A stretch of 64,000 nt of DNA, taken from contig OX411554.1 in assembly GCA_948146395.1 (NCBI GenBank), positions 41,863,869-41,927,868 on the forward strand. The letters are read 5' to 3'. This stretch comes from Fragum whitleyi. Its lineage: Eukaryota; Mollusca; Bivalvia; Cardiida; Cardiidae. Of the stretch, positions 25,201 through 36,100 are shown piece by piece (the stretch's first letter is position 1; each line of letters opens with the position of its first letter). The position numbers and the translations under genes were made by a program. The notes under the pieces are model-generated. The model made no database searches. It saw only the letters and a program-made list of their open reading frames with translations, and had not been told where the DNA came from.

Positions 25201-25674
25201 ACGCCACTGGTTTATCACATTAAACGTCCCGTCTTTCGACCGGCGTTAGACTCGCCTCAGTCGTTTTTGTTTGCGTTTTTCAGAAAATACTTTTAATTGT
25301 AGTTCAATTACATGCATCTTCAATAAAAGTTCGTATTAACAAGTGCTGAACAAAAAACCATTCTTTTTAGAGACATGGGACTATAATACATCTTTTCTAT
25401 TCTAGGTCAATCAGGCGTGACACAGTTTCATAAGATAGAATGCAGCTCAACAGCCTGTGAGGAGATATTACCTGTCAATTTTAACCCCGTATTCAAATCC
25501 ACACCGGTTGTTACCTATGGAGTGCAAGAAATAGATTCAGAGAAGGGTATGAATGTAAGATACTACATTACAACCCCAAGCCTTACGGCCTCTGGGATGA
25601 ACCTGAAAGTTGGCACATGGGCGGATACTAGGCTGTATACTATTGGCGTGTCATGGATAGCCTGTCCTCCATGA
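16231..25674 (+). CDS. secreted H-type lectin domain protein, 2 exons (16231-16375, 25406-25674)
   Basis: The predicted protein has 137 aa. Exon 1 encodes a signal peptide (hydrophobic residues 2-17, ending near VDGS) and a short, partly acidic linker with one N-glycosylation sequon (NST, 44-46). It ends in a phase-1 donor, G|GTAAGT. Exon 2 follows acceptor TTCTAG and restores the frame as Gly49. It encodes an H-type lectin domain (about 72-134): FKSTPVV, a central strand with VRYYITT, SxTASGMNLKV, then TWADTRLY and the closing VSWIA. The QSG..x..IEC start of the domain resembles snail agglutinins of this family, which bind GalNAc or other sugars. Cys61, Cys66 and Cys135 could form disulfides within or between chains. 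ATTAAA (25719-25724) and AATAAA (25809-25814) follow the stop. The intron is 9,030 bp and filled with mobile elements. Additional small in-phase exons inside it cannot be excluded. A defence or agglutinin role is inferred from the family. Confidence 0.82.
16642..16778. mobile_element. TIR element, CAGCCTTGCGTTCAGGATGACAAA ends
   Basis: 137 bp in the lectin intron. The inverted ends pair CCTTGCGTTCAGGATGACAAA with TTTGTCATCCTGAACGCAGGG. The inner part ACCCCGCTTTGCACG..TGTTTGCACC recurs at 7220-7312 and 12205-12275 in more degraded copies. Confidence 0.7.
16836..16992 (-). mobile_element. SINE-A copy, 3' half, in the lectin intron
   Basis: ATGGGATTTTACGCCGCTTTC, TCATATCGCGGCGGCTAGAGC and CCAGCTGCTATCCCACATAG are the reverse of the SINE 3' half. 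The 5' half is missing. Confidence 0.82.
17165..17480 (+). repeat. two diverged 150-bp units in the lectin intron
   Basis: AATGAAACTTTACCCAAATGTTGCC and AAAACTTGACACAAATGTTGTC begin two related units, each followed by CCCAAxGAAxTGCC and GGTC..GTCAAGG or GGTCGAAGTCAC. Confidence 0.5.
17500..20490. other. lectin intron sequence, nothing recognised apart from the short duplication at 19655-19765
   Basis: No frame shows protein-like composition. No tRNA or large repeat seen. Confidence 0.5.
19655..19765 (+). repeat. short tandem duplication with GCAGATCACGTGATTGGCT
   Basis: ATTACCATATGAGCAGATCACGTGATTGGC (19655) and ATTACCAAATTAGCAGATCACGTGATTGGC (19723) are about 70 bp apart. The core contains the palindrome ATCACGTGAT. 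Confidence 0.65.
20494..21962. repeat. cluster of six GTGAACTACGTTACC-type words
   Basis: Matches at 20494-20508, 20681-20695 and 20852-20866 (plus), 21181-21195 and 21202-21216 (inverted) and 21948-21962 (plus), with at most two changes or so from the consensus. The intervening DNA is AT-rich and unique to the eye. The region is inside the lectin intron. Confidence 0.75.
22529..22622 (-). mobile_element. SINE-A fragment (B box region), in the lectin intron
   Basis: GTCTACGATAATCAAC, GTCGGAAAGGATGAGTGCC and GCCGTCGGGGATCGAACCCGG are the reverse of the SINE head and early body. Confidence 0.75.
22968..23404 (+). mobile_element. MITE family A copy 3, near full length
   Basis: 437 bp, ending GTCAATTTCACGATATTATTAACTG with a slightly degraded left end. 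The centre carries the hairpin GCCGATTTTGTTCATCCTGAACAAAATTGGC. TA precedes the left end. The right side joins the reverse transcriptase fragment at 23410. Confidence 0.8.
23410..23525 (+). pseudogene. reverse transcriptase fragment (FADD box)
   Basis: This frame encodes RAFADDIQIYKSFDEESV, then KNDIQEDLQQVYVWSD, a stop and WLF. The F/Y-A-D-D motif followed by an acidic helix and W..W is the catalytic palm of non-LTR reverse transcriptases. The fragment starts immediately after the right end of a TA-flanked MITE (22968-23404). Confidence 0.7.
24555..24860 (+). repeat. interspersed repeat family D copy 2, uninterrupted
   Basis: Includes CACAAATTTGATACTCTGTTC, ATTATGACGTCATCA, CGTTTGCATAGTTATTCCAC and TTCAACGGGGTTATGTCA. 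At 24775-24782 it holds the single-copy site (GTAATAAC) that is duplicated around the hAT element in the related copy. Confidence 0.68.
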
Positions 25675-25808
25675 AAGCATTATTTTTCAAGTTCAATCGC
25701 AATGTCTTACAATCTGAAATTAAACGATCATGCAAGATTTTATCCACATTCTTTTTACTTTTATTATTCATTCTATTCAATTGACAATAGCAAAGCAATT
25801 GATATAAT

Positions 25809-25814
25809 AATAAA
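25809..25814 (+). terminator. candidate polyadenylation signal of the lectin gene
   Basis: AATAAA lies 135 nt after the lectin stop codon. An earlier variant, ATTAAA, is at 25719-25724. Either could direct 3' end formation. Confidence 0.45.
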
Positions 25815-25997
25815 GGCGGGAAGAAATGAAGAATTAACTTAAAATGTTTATCTTATATATTTTAATGATTAATCTAGCAGGTGCACGACTTGTTTATATC
25901 ATAGAGCCCATCCTAATGCTAACTCAGTAGGAATTGTGTACAAAACAAAGAGAAAAAGAAGGTACAGGAATCTTGATACAAATAGCCAAAACCAAAA

Positions 25998-26210
25998 TGA
26001 GCCTGTGTGTGTGATTTCCAACAATATCTAATATGCGCATCCGCACAGTCTGACCAGAGTCCTCACTTTGCGTTTAGTAGAAAGAAAAGATCACAAAGTA
26101 TCTGTACACAATCAGGTGACTCTATATTTACAGTATGTGGCTGTCTTTGCTGCTCAGTGTTTGCACCAAACCAAAATTTCAAATTGTCGGAAATGCCACG
26201 CACTGACTCA
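25998..26210 (-). mobile_element. MITE family B copy 2
   Basis: Starts TGAGCCTGTGTGTGTGATTTCC and ends GGAAATGCCACGC..TGACTCA. Internal words GTATGTGGCTGTC and CTGACCAGAGTC match the other copies in reverse orientation. It lies between the lectin 3' end and the end of the glutamine synthetase-like gene. Confidence 0.72.
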
Positions 26211-26488
26211 AATCAAATTACAGTTTATTTACGAATATGCCTTAATCCATTCCAACACAATTCCATTTTTATGATGCCCCTATAAGGAAAAAGGGATTTG
26301 AAAAATCTTATAAAATAAATACCGAAAAAATTCTAGAAGAGCCCCATGCTCTAATAAAACCCAATCCTCTTTTTATAAGTTTGAAATCGAACATAATCCT
26401 CTGATAAAGAACCATACCCACAAAATCAAGGTCACTTTAAAATCAATAGAGGTTTTTTTGGCCATTTTTTACCGTCTTTACAAATATT

Positions 26489-26562
26489 GATGGCTCAGCG
26501 CGTAACAGTTGTAACTGCCTATATTTCTATAGGCAGTTACATTTGTTTCGCACTGAGCCATC
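26489..26562. mobile_element. 74-bp hairpin element, copy 2
   Basis: GATGGCTCAGCGCGTAACAG and the inverted TTTGTTTCGCACTGAGCCATC flank TAACTGCCTATATTTCTATA. Near-perfect hairpin. Confidence 0.85.
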
Positions 26563-26624
26563 AGTATATAGCGTAGCCTTTTATAAAAGTCCACCCCTTC
26601 TACTGTAAATGTGATGATTCTACA

Positions 26625-26830
26625 AGAACCCCGGGTTCTATAAGATCTCTTACGGTATCTTAGTTCTATTAGAGCTTTTGCGGTATCTTAGTTCTATTAG
26701 AGCTTTTACGGTATCTTAGTTCTATTAGAGCTTTTGCGGTATCTTGGTTCTATTAGAGCTTTTGCGGTATCTTAGTTCTATTAGAGCTTTTGCGGTATCT
26801 TGGTTCTATTGGAGCTTTTACCGGATCTTA
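26625..26830. repeat. 28-bp minisatellite, about seven copies
   Basis: The unit is TCTTAGTTCTATTAGAGCTT plus TTGCGGTA. CGGTATCTTA/G markers fall at 26653, 26681, 26709, 26737, 26765, 26793 and a diverged one at 26822. Sits between the convergent lectin and glutamine synthetase-like genes. Confidence 0.9.
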
Positions 26831-27119
26831 TTACACGCAATTATTTAATTGACAGCAGTGTCTTATTTTCCTAAGGATAGAATTTCTAAAATTTCAAAAA
26901 CTTAAAATTTCTACTTTGATTTTTATCAGTCTAAATTCGGTCATATGAAAATTGGTTAAAAAGATGTTTATATTCATTTAATCATCCTCGGTATTGTCAC
27001 TTTAACATGGAAGATCGGTTTTTTATCATTCCTGTATGCCTCTCGCCTGTTCGAAGATCGCGTCGTTCAGATAAATAAAACCTTTCTCATCCCACAAAGT
27101 ATAAGCCGACAGTCAACTT

Positions 27120-30100
27120 TCAAGGTAGTTCATTAAGAACAGCTGCTTTAATGAACACCGACAGAAGCTGATAAGGATCGCAGTCCGACGAGGGTCTACG
27201 TTCTTCAAAGTATCCACGACCAGAGTTGACCACGTTTCTAGGTACACGGATGGCAGAGTTACGAGTTCCCCAGCCAACAGTGAAGTCTGTAGTCGGCACG
27301 TGTTTTCCGCCGGCTAGTCGTACAGCGTTATCGCGGCCTCCGTTCCTGTCGTAATATTGAAGGAGCTTGTCTTGAGGAATGTTTGACATAGAGGTTAACG
27401 TATCTTCTATTGACCTGAAAGGATAAAACTAACATCAATTGCTGAACTTTCTAACATACTTTATTTTATTCAAGAAATGGATATAGTAAAAAAAAAAAAA
27501 AAAAAAAAAAATCTAGTTGTGTCTATCAATATTCGTGCGTTCTGATTGGCTGAAATGTTGGTTTTATTCATGAAATGAAAACAAGTTTGAGTAAGCAGCT
27601 GTTTTGTATGTTCCCACAAAAAGTAGACCCGTAAGAAACATTAATAATATATTACATGATATGTGGATAATAATTGTTGATTTCATAGAGGTATGTAACA
27701 AAAAACCTAATCACACTCATGTATGAATCTGCTTCGCGTATTCATACAGTGAGATTAGGTTTTTAGTTTCATATCTTCATCTCTTAAATACAAATAGATA
27801 TAGTGGAAAAACAAAAACAACAACAAAAACAACAACAAAAACGAAAAATCCCCACTAGCTTGATACAGTTTATGACATCGTGTATTTGACAAGTCGAATG
27901 CTTTTGGAAGAATTTCGGAATGATATTGAATAATCGTGTGGAGAGAGTTTTAATGAAATTTAAGGGGGATTTTGCAATATACATGTATTACAAATGGTAT
28001 TTTATTTACCACCCTATAAAAAGTCAACGAAGTTCTCTATTTGCTTACCGTCACTGGTATCACCACGGGTTTTGGAAATCACGTTTAAAGATAACAACAA
28101 CAACAACAAAAAACCATCCCATTAAACCTGATAGTTGACTCTGACTTTCATCTGATCGTTTGATTAACATAACTTAACTTAACTGTTTAGGGCCCGAGGT
28201 TATAAAACTTTTCTCATTCTCAATTCAAAATTTTCTAAATTTCAAAATTGAGATCAAAGCCGTAATTCTGTCTAAAAACTCATTTTAATGTATTCACATA
28301 AAAGATAATATTAATAAGTTGTTATAAATAACAACTTATTAATATTATCTTTTATTTCATACATTCATTTAAATTTAAAATTTTAGCCTGAGTAAAGTTT
28401 TATAATCTCGGGCCCAGAAGGCAATTACCTTATCCCTCCTTCTTTTCTCATATCCTCTGTGCTAAAATTTATGTGAAGGCCCGACGGATGAGTAAGGCCC
28501 TTTGGTAGAGGATCAAAGGCGACTACTACATCGTTCATTTCGGCGATACGTTCTAGTATATTACGTGATATTCTTTAATGCTTTGCGGTGGTTTATCGAG
28601 AAATAACGGTAGATTATCACTTGATAATCTCACCGCAAAAGCAGTGAAATAATCAAATACTTATACCCTGCTTTTGTGCATTTCATCCTATCTGACGTCA
28701 TCTATGCAGGGCGAAATTAGTGACGTCACAATAAACGTTGCGTAGCAATCACGTGCACAATGACGCGCTTTACAAAAAAATTGTCCTAAAAAGTTCACAT
28801 TTTGTCTCAATTTTGCATTAAAGAAATAGAATAATCGTTTGTTTTTCGAGTAAGATCGATATATATTTCATTTCGTGAACAACAAATGCTTTATTTTCAC
28901 TCGTGGCTCTGCCACTCGTGAAAATACAGCTTTTGTTGTTCACTCAATGAAATATAAATCGATCTTACACTGAAACAAACGATTATCCTCTATTTATTGA
29001 TGGAAATATTAATTGTGACATGGATGTCTCCTACCTTATACCACCTTCTTTTCTCATATCCTCTGTACTAAAATTGATATGAAGGCCTGACGGATGAGTA
29101 AGGCCCTTTGGTAGAGGATCAAAGGTAACTACTACATCATTCATTTCAGCGATACGGTTTAGTATATAACGGGAGATAATCGTGTGGTCAGCAAGAGTTA
29201 CCGGGTCTGACGGTCCCAATTGGTATTCCCACTGTAAATAGAGGTTTAATAGGTGATAATTGTTTGGTCGGCTAGAGTTACCGAGGCTGACGGTCCCGAT
29301 TATTATTCCCACTGTAAATACATGTTAAACAGATGATAATTTTGCGGTCGGCCAGAGTAAGAGGGGCTGACAATCGAAATTGATATTCCCAATTGTAAAT
29401 AAATGTTTGTAGACAGAAAATTGTTCAGTCGGCTAGAGTAGCCGGGACTGACGGTTCAAATTGGTTTTCCCACTGTAAATAAATGGTTAACGGGAGATAA
29501 TTAAGTGGTCGGCTAGAGTTATCAGGGCTGACGGTCCCAATTGATTTTCTGATAGTGAATAAATATTTTACGGGACATAACTGCGTGCTCGGCTATAGTT
29601 ATCGGGTTAGGTGGTCCCAGCTGGTATTTCGACTATAATTAAACAGTTTGGAGATTATTTGGAAGTGAACTCAAACGACATCCCTGTGCTTGGTTATTTA
29701 GTACGAATCTGTTTATTACATAGCTTCGTCTAAAAGGGCACATTAACCGTACAAAATGCATTTACAGTAATCCCATTGTTCCTTTTCCCAATTAACATTA
29801 ATTTGTGTTGGATCTTCAGTGAGCTATAGTTATAACAGGAAATGATGGAATGCAACAGTTTTTTTTTAGAGCAAATGCCACCAGCCATAACAACGGAACA
29901 GGGATGTAGCAAAGAATTGGATTTCTTTATTAGGTGCTGAAAGGCTCAACTCTTGACGAGCCGATAGTTGATTGATTGGATGGAGTTACACGCCGCTTTC
30001 AACATTTTTAGTTATATCTCGGCGGCTGGAGCACCTAACAATGGATTCCTGGTATTTCTCTCACCAATACAACCATCAGATCCTTTCCTAGCCTCCAGCT

Positions 30101-33100
30101 ACTATCTCACATAGGCTTACAATTATATTATCAACCCATTGGTGAGAGACAAATAGTCGGAAAGACTTAATGCCGCCGTCGGGGGTCGAACCCGGGACCT
30201 CTAGTTTGAAAGTCCGACGCGCTTCCACTGTGCTATGGCGTCGGAATTACTAGCCGATAATACCGGAACTAAAACGTCCACAATATTTGACACTTAAATG
30301 CTGTATACCTTACTTACAGGTAGTTAGATACGATCACTAACCTGCCCAAGAACTTTCTCTCTATAATGTCCTTACGTTTCTAAACCAGAGACAAGCAATG
30401 ACATTATCATTGGCTATCTGACGCGTGAAATGATTCACTCTTTACTAGACGTACTCTTTACTTGCAGATTATGAAATCTAGTAGCACTTACCTGCAACTA
30501 ACAGCTTCTCTATTATATCCATATGTATCTAAACCAAGTGAAAGACAAGCAATGACATTATCATCGGCTATCTGACACTGAATTCATAAGACTCCCTACT
30601 AGGTGTACTCTTTACTATGAGAGCTACTGGCATTTACCTGGCAACTAACAGTCTCTTTATCATATCCGTACGTATCTAGGCAAGCTATTAGATACCAATG
30701 ACAAAAACATCGGCTTTCTGACGCTGAAACGATTTAGACTTTCATAGAACATAAATACGAGCACTTACCTGTCCACGAGCCTTCTCTCTGTTAAAGCCAT
30801 ACATATTCAGCCCAGCTGTTAGACAGGCATTGACATGGTCCTCGGCCATCTGACGCTGAAACGATGTACTCTTTACAAGTCCCACCATATTGTGGTAGTC
30901 TGAAAGATGGCTCCGTGGTTTAAGGAAATCATTGAGTTCGAAATTTAAAACAACAACAACAACAACAACAATATTCTCCATCAAACCGTTTTATTTGGAA
31001 ACTAAATGAAATCGTCCTAAAAATATACATACTTTTCCCTTTTCATGTTCTTATTCTTAGATATAAATTTTTTATGATCCAACTTTCTTATATTTTATTT
31101 TTACAAATGTCGAATTCTTTTGGACTAAACATACTCAATATGAACTTTAATTCCAAATGCGTTGTAATAGATAGAGAATGATTTATGAGTGTCTTACAAA
31201 ACCAATCTTATATTGTCCATGCTGGGAGAATTTATCATGGAGAGGCTTTGCTGAGTTGATTGATAGTTTAAGTCACAAGCATATTATTCCATTTATTAAT
31301 CAATCATTTTTCAGTACTGTTAACTTATCAAACCTAAAAATTGAAAGACATTTAGGTGAATGCGAGTCAGGTAAAATCATGCTTGAAGAAAACACATGCT
31401 CCTTTAATGCTTTCAGATCATCTCTGTAGATCTTTTGGACATTTTATAACTTGATGACAAAACGCAGTAAAACACTGCGTTTTGTTATCATATTATACAA
31501 TGTCTATTCTTTTTACTTATCGTTTTTCTTTTTTTTTTCACAACGTCAACTTCATTAATGTTTGTAACGTTACATATAACAAAGAGCGATATAGCGCGCC
31601 TTAATGTCTGCGCCCTCATTATTCTCGAGGTCTATTCCGTAGAATCGCCGGGATTTCCCGATTGCCGACTTACCTGCCATTACCTTATCTGTCGTTATAT
31701 CCATACTTATCCCTTCACCGGTAAAATAATATTCCTGTTCAAACCCCACAAGGATCCCCTTATCTGCGGTCTTCTTGGCTGTCTCAACTAATTCTTGTCG
31801 GTGTGACGAGGCTAATTTTGGGGGACAAAACGGGAATAATCATGTGTTTGGTGTATCTAAGTTAAAAAAAGAAAGCTACTTGAACAATGATTGATCAAAC
31901 AATGCTCTTTGGCAGACCTGAAACACATACTAAACCTAAGAGAGAGCCCATCATAACAATATTAGATCTGAAATTGATATAGTTGACGAAGAATGTGTTA
32001 ATGGTTGTTTATTTGTTCTTCTCAAAAAGTTTTATTGTAAACCAATGGTTATCATTTATATTTGTTTTACTGCCATTCTTAAGGTCCCGGGTTCGATCCC
32101 CGACGGGGGCACTCATTCTTTCCGACTATTCGTCTCTCACCATTGGTTTTTACAAGTTTTACAAGTTTACAAGTGTTACAAGTTTTATTTAATTCACATA
32201 ATACAAGGCCACTGGCCCAACATATACAGAATCCAATAATAACTAACTATGTATGTATGGGACACACCAGGTGGGGGACATTTCCACAGTTCTATAGCGT
32301 ATCATTCCTGTTATAATTTGTGAATCACATAACCCCCATCATAGCGTGGACCATACATTAGTGGTCAAACCAACAGAGATCATGAATTTATATAAAAATA
32401 GTACTGGGGCAGTTACACATACGATGAGACTTAAATCGGTCCTAAATCGGTGAATTATTTCTCTCATATGATCGGTTGTCATCGGTGTCTGCATTTCAGA
32501 TTTTATGTGTAACAGGGTATCGGCGATAAATAGCTAATTGACCGGTAAAATACAAAGTAGATCGGTTGTCCGTAGGCGACAAATAGCTGGCCAGTAGGAT
32601 CTTGGTCGGTGATGATCGCTTATTTGCTTGATTTACCATCGGCTATCGTCGCATTTACAACCGTTGCCAATCGGACAGTCGGTGATTGATCGGTGTTCGA
32701 CCAGAGGTCTATCGCTTTCCATCGGATGCAACCGGTGATCCGTATGTGTTCACCGGTCAAAGATCGGTGATGTCGGTGATGAATAGCTGGCATATCTTTG
32801 TTCGGCAGACTGCCGTCGAATTTTTCATCAAAATGATATATAAGCGATGAAAACCGATAAGTTTTAGTTCAGTGTATGATATAATGAATGTTTGAAGGGC
32901 AATCCAGCAGTTTGGTCTACTGCTGCAACAGCAAGATCTCTTAAACCTCGAACTTAGCATTCACTTGGGCCCTTGAGGTGGAAATGGTCGCCACCGTACG
33001 AGACAAAGAAGATGGTGGATGAAGCAATGGCTAACGCCAGAAAGAAAACTTCAGTTTGGGCAATACAGCACTATCCTAGCCGAACTCAGAGAGAGTACAT

Positions 33101-36100
33101 CAGTCCGTTCTAAAACTATCTGAGGTAGAATCCCCATCATGCGGCATTTTGAAATCTAAGACACCAAGAGGACATGTAGTAATTTTTCAGTTACAAATTT
33201 TAATTTTTTTAATGAAAGTACAAATTATCGTATGAAAATTTTCGAGACAAAGTATAGAGACGTTCGCGAAAAGAGAATTTCCTTTCAAATTCTTCATTTC
33301 CACTTAAGTAACTGAATAGAAAATATCATTTTCTCGTGAACACCGCAATAGTTTGACTTTAAATCATCAGAATTTTCATAAGCAAAACTGTTCCATTGTC
33401 CGATTTCATTATCTGTGACTGTCTCGTTTGAAAGTATTATCAAGAATGGATACCCGGCTAGAAAATACCTCATCTTTTCCCATCCCTAATAAATATGTGT
33501 TAATAGGTTGCTTATCATTGACCGATCGGTGATATCGGTTATAAATAGCTTGTCAATCGCTTATTCGTTTGAAATTTTCACCGATCGAGATTTTTAAACA
33601 GTTTAAAATTCCCGATCGGTTATTTTTCACCGATGAAACTCATCTTTTCCAAATAGTTTGTTGTGTGTGACAAATCGTCTGCCAATCGGGGACGTCGGTT
33701 GTATATCGGTTTTGGTCGGTTCCGTCCTTACCTGGATAAAACGAACAACCGATCTATCACCGATTGCCATGTGTAACTGCCCCATTACACAATGATGTTA
33801 AAGTTGTTTATAATTATATGTTTACTAACTCGTGAACGCTTATTTCTGACAATTTAATGTTGAGTTTTAATTCTACCCCACCGTCGTATTTCAACATTCT
33901 ATAGAATAGTTGTGTTGTAAGTTGGGGAACGGAAGACGAGTGTGCAATTGCAATATCTCTTGATTTACTAAGCATAATCACGGCATTTAAGTTTTCTAAT
34001 TTCAAAAGCACTGTGGATAGATTTAGCCAATATACGTACTACTGTTGGAGAATTGTTTCTCATCACCCAATTAAAAAAGTTTTCATTTATGCGAAAAGGT
34101 ACTTCTAGCTTGAACAGAGTAACCCTAGCATTATTATAAGCTGGACACTCGAGCAAGAAATGAAGTTCTGTTTCTATTACTGTGATACCAATACATAGGC
34201 AAAAATAAGATTATCTGAACGTTCTATCGATTATAGTTACATGTTTGAGAAAGCAGCTTGAGGCTAGGAAAAGATCTGATAGTAGTACTGGTAAGAGAAA
34301 TACCAATAATCCATTGTTAGGGGCTCCAGTCGCCGCGATATAACTGAAAGATTGCTGAAAGCGGCGTAAAACACCATCCAAAGAAACAAACAAATTCAAA
34401 TGACTTTATCACCACCATGGCAATGCCAAGTTGACGTGAAGGGGAATATTTGCCTCTTAACGAATTAAATAATGTGGTATGCAAAACAACGTTCTATGAT
34501 ATATTTAGAATGTTCGAAACGCTTACATTTTGCTTATGCGAATAAATAATATTTTGCAGGTGTGTATTTGAGTAATTTAAAAACTCTTTAATACTTTCAA
34601 CAAGACAGCGGTTTTTTTCAATTAAGTGCCCGCTCACGTCTAAATGAGATTTATAATTCACGTGTTGTAAGCATGTTTCTTAAATTGTTTGGATCAATGT
34701 ATAAATTACGTATTAAACTATCGATTTGAGACCTTATTAAGGATTGTAAAAAAAGAAGAAAAAAATGAATGTCAGCGTTTTTTTCATTTTTTTGGACAGC
34801 CCCCTTATCATCGTATCACATTACATACTCATACTACATACATACATGAAACACCAGTGATAAAAAATAAAATATTTTTCCTCTAAAAATTGAAATGAGC
34901 CTGTGCGTGAGATTTCCAACAATTTCATATCCATTGTATGTTCATAGAAAAGACTCGGACTAGCCTGTACATCCGCACAGTCTTAACAGAGTCTTCACTA
35001 TGTGTTAAGTAGATAGATAAGGTCTAAAAGTACTTGTACACCATCGGGTACCATTATATTTACAGTAGGTGGCTGTCTACGCTGCTCATTGTTTGCACCA
35101 TGCGCACAATTCAAATCGTTGGAAATGTCACGTACAGGCTGAAATAGTATAAAAAGCGAAATCTTGCAAATCCTGAGTAATCTTTAAGACTTTTGCACAA
35201 GGGTAAAGTGACATTCCATAAATATTTGATCGTACTTGATCGTAACTATATCTGTATATAACAAACGAAAGAGTGATTAAAACAGCTACGGACGAGTTAT
35301 CATGTAGTATCTCCCATTTAATCTCGAAAAAGATAATCTCTTAAGGTTCATGTAAAGTGTTTGAGACCCAATATTTAGTGCACTTCATTAGCTAAGTAAA
35401 AGCAGTATGTCCAGGTATATTATATATCAAAATGAAGCTATTCGTGAGCACAAGCAGTTAGGCAACATAAGACCGCCATAGCTATAGCCAAAACATTGTG
35501 GAAAAGGGTCATTTTGTACAGAACAAGCAACTGCATGACGGTTGCATAAAATTGCCCCATATTTTAACAAAGTACAGTCTAAAGTACCATCCAGGTAGTG
35601 CTACAACCTTAGATATAAAACTCAGTCTCAAAAGGCTCTTTTGAAACAATCAATTTCCATTTATTTTGTCAACATACATGTCAAACCGGTTTGGTCTGTT
35701 TTCAAAATAGATGTTAGGTATGGTGCAACATCACACCATAATATTGTGAAATATTTTCTGCGATTTATTTCAAATTATAGTTTTTTTTAATTCAATGATC
35801 TACAATATTACTATATATTTATCATTCTGTGAAATAGAAATTTATATATTGCTAATCAACCTTACAGGTATATAAACAATTAATGTCTATTCATGTTGTG
35901 ATAACACACCATACCCTAAAAAGATCTACACGTTTACAAAATTAGAATGACATATATGACATGTGTGTTTATAAAATAAGTCAAAATAAATTGCTTGCAT
36001 AACTACGTTTTGGGGCTAAGTTTTATACCAATGGTTGTAGCACTACCTGGATGGTACTTTAGGCTAGACTTTGTTAAAATTTGGGCCAATTTTATCCAAC

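Noticed and set aside
26625..26830. CRISPR-like array
   Set aside because: Units are contiguous 28-bp repeats without spacers, in a eukaryotic sequence.
30769..30855. Exon 4 starting at the TTTCAG just before CGTCAG (30855)
   Set aside because: That start is phase 0, but the previous exon ends in phase 1. The acceptor at 30901-30900 gives the correct phase and restores DYHNMVG, which aligns with the enzyme family.
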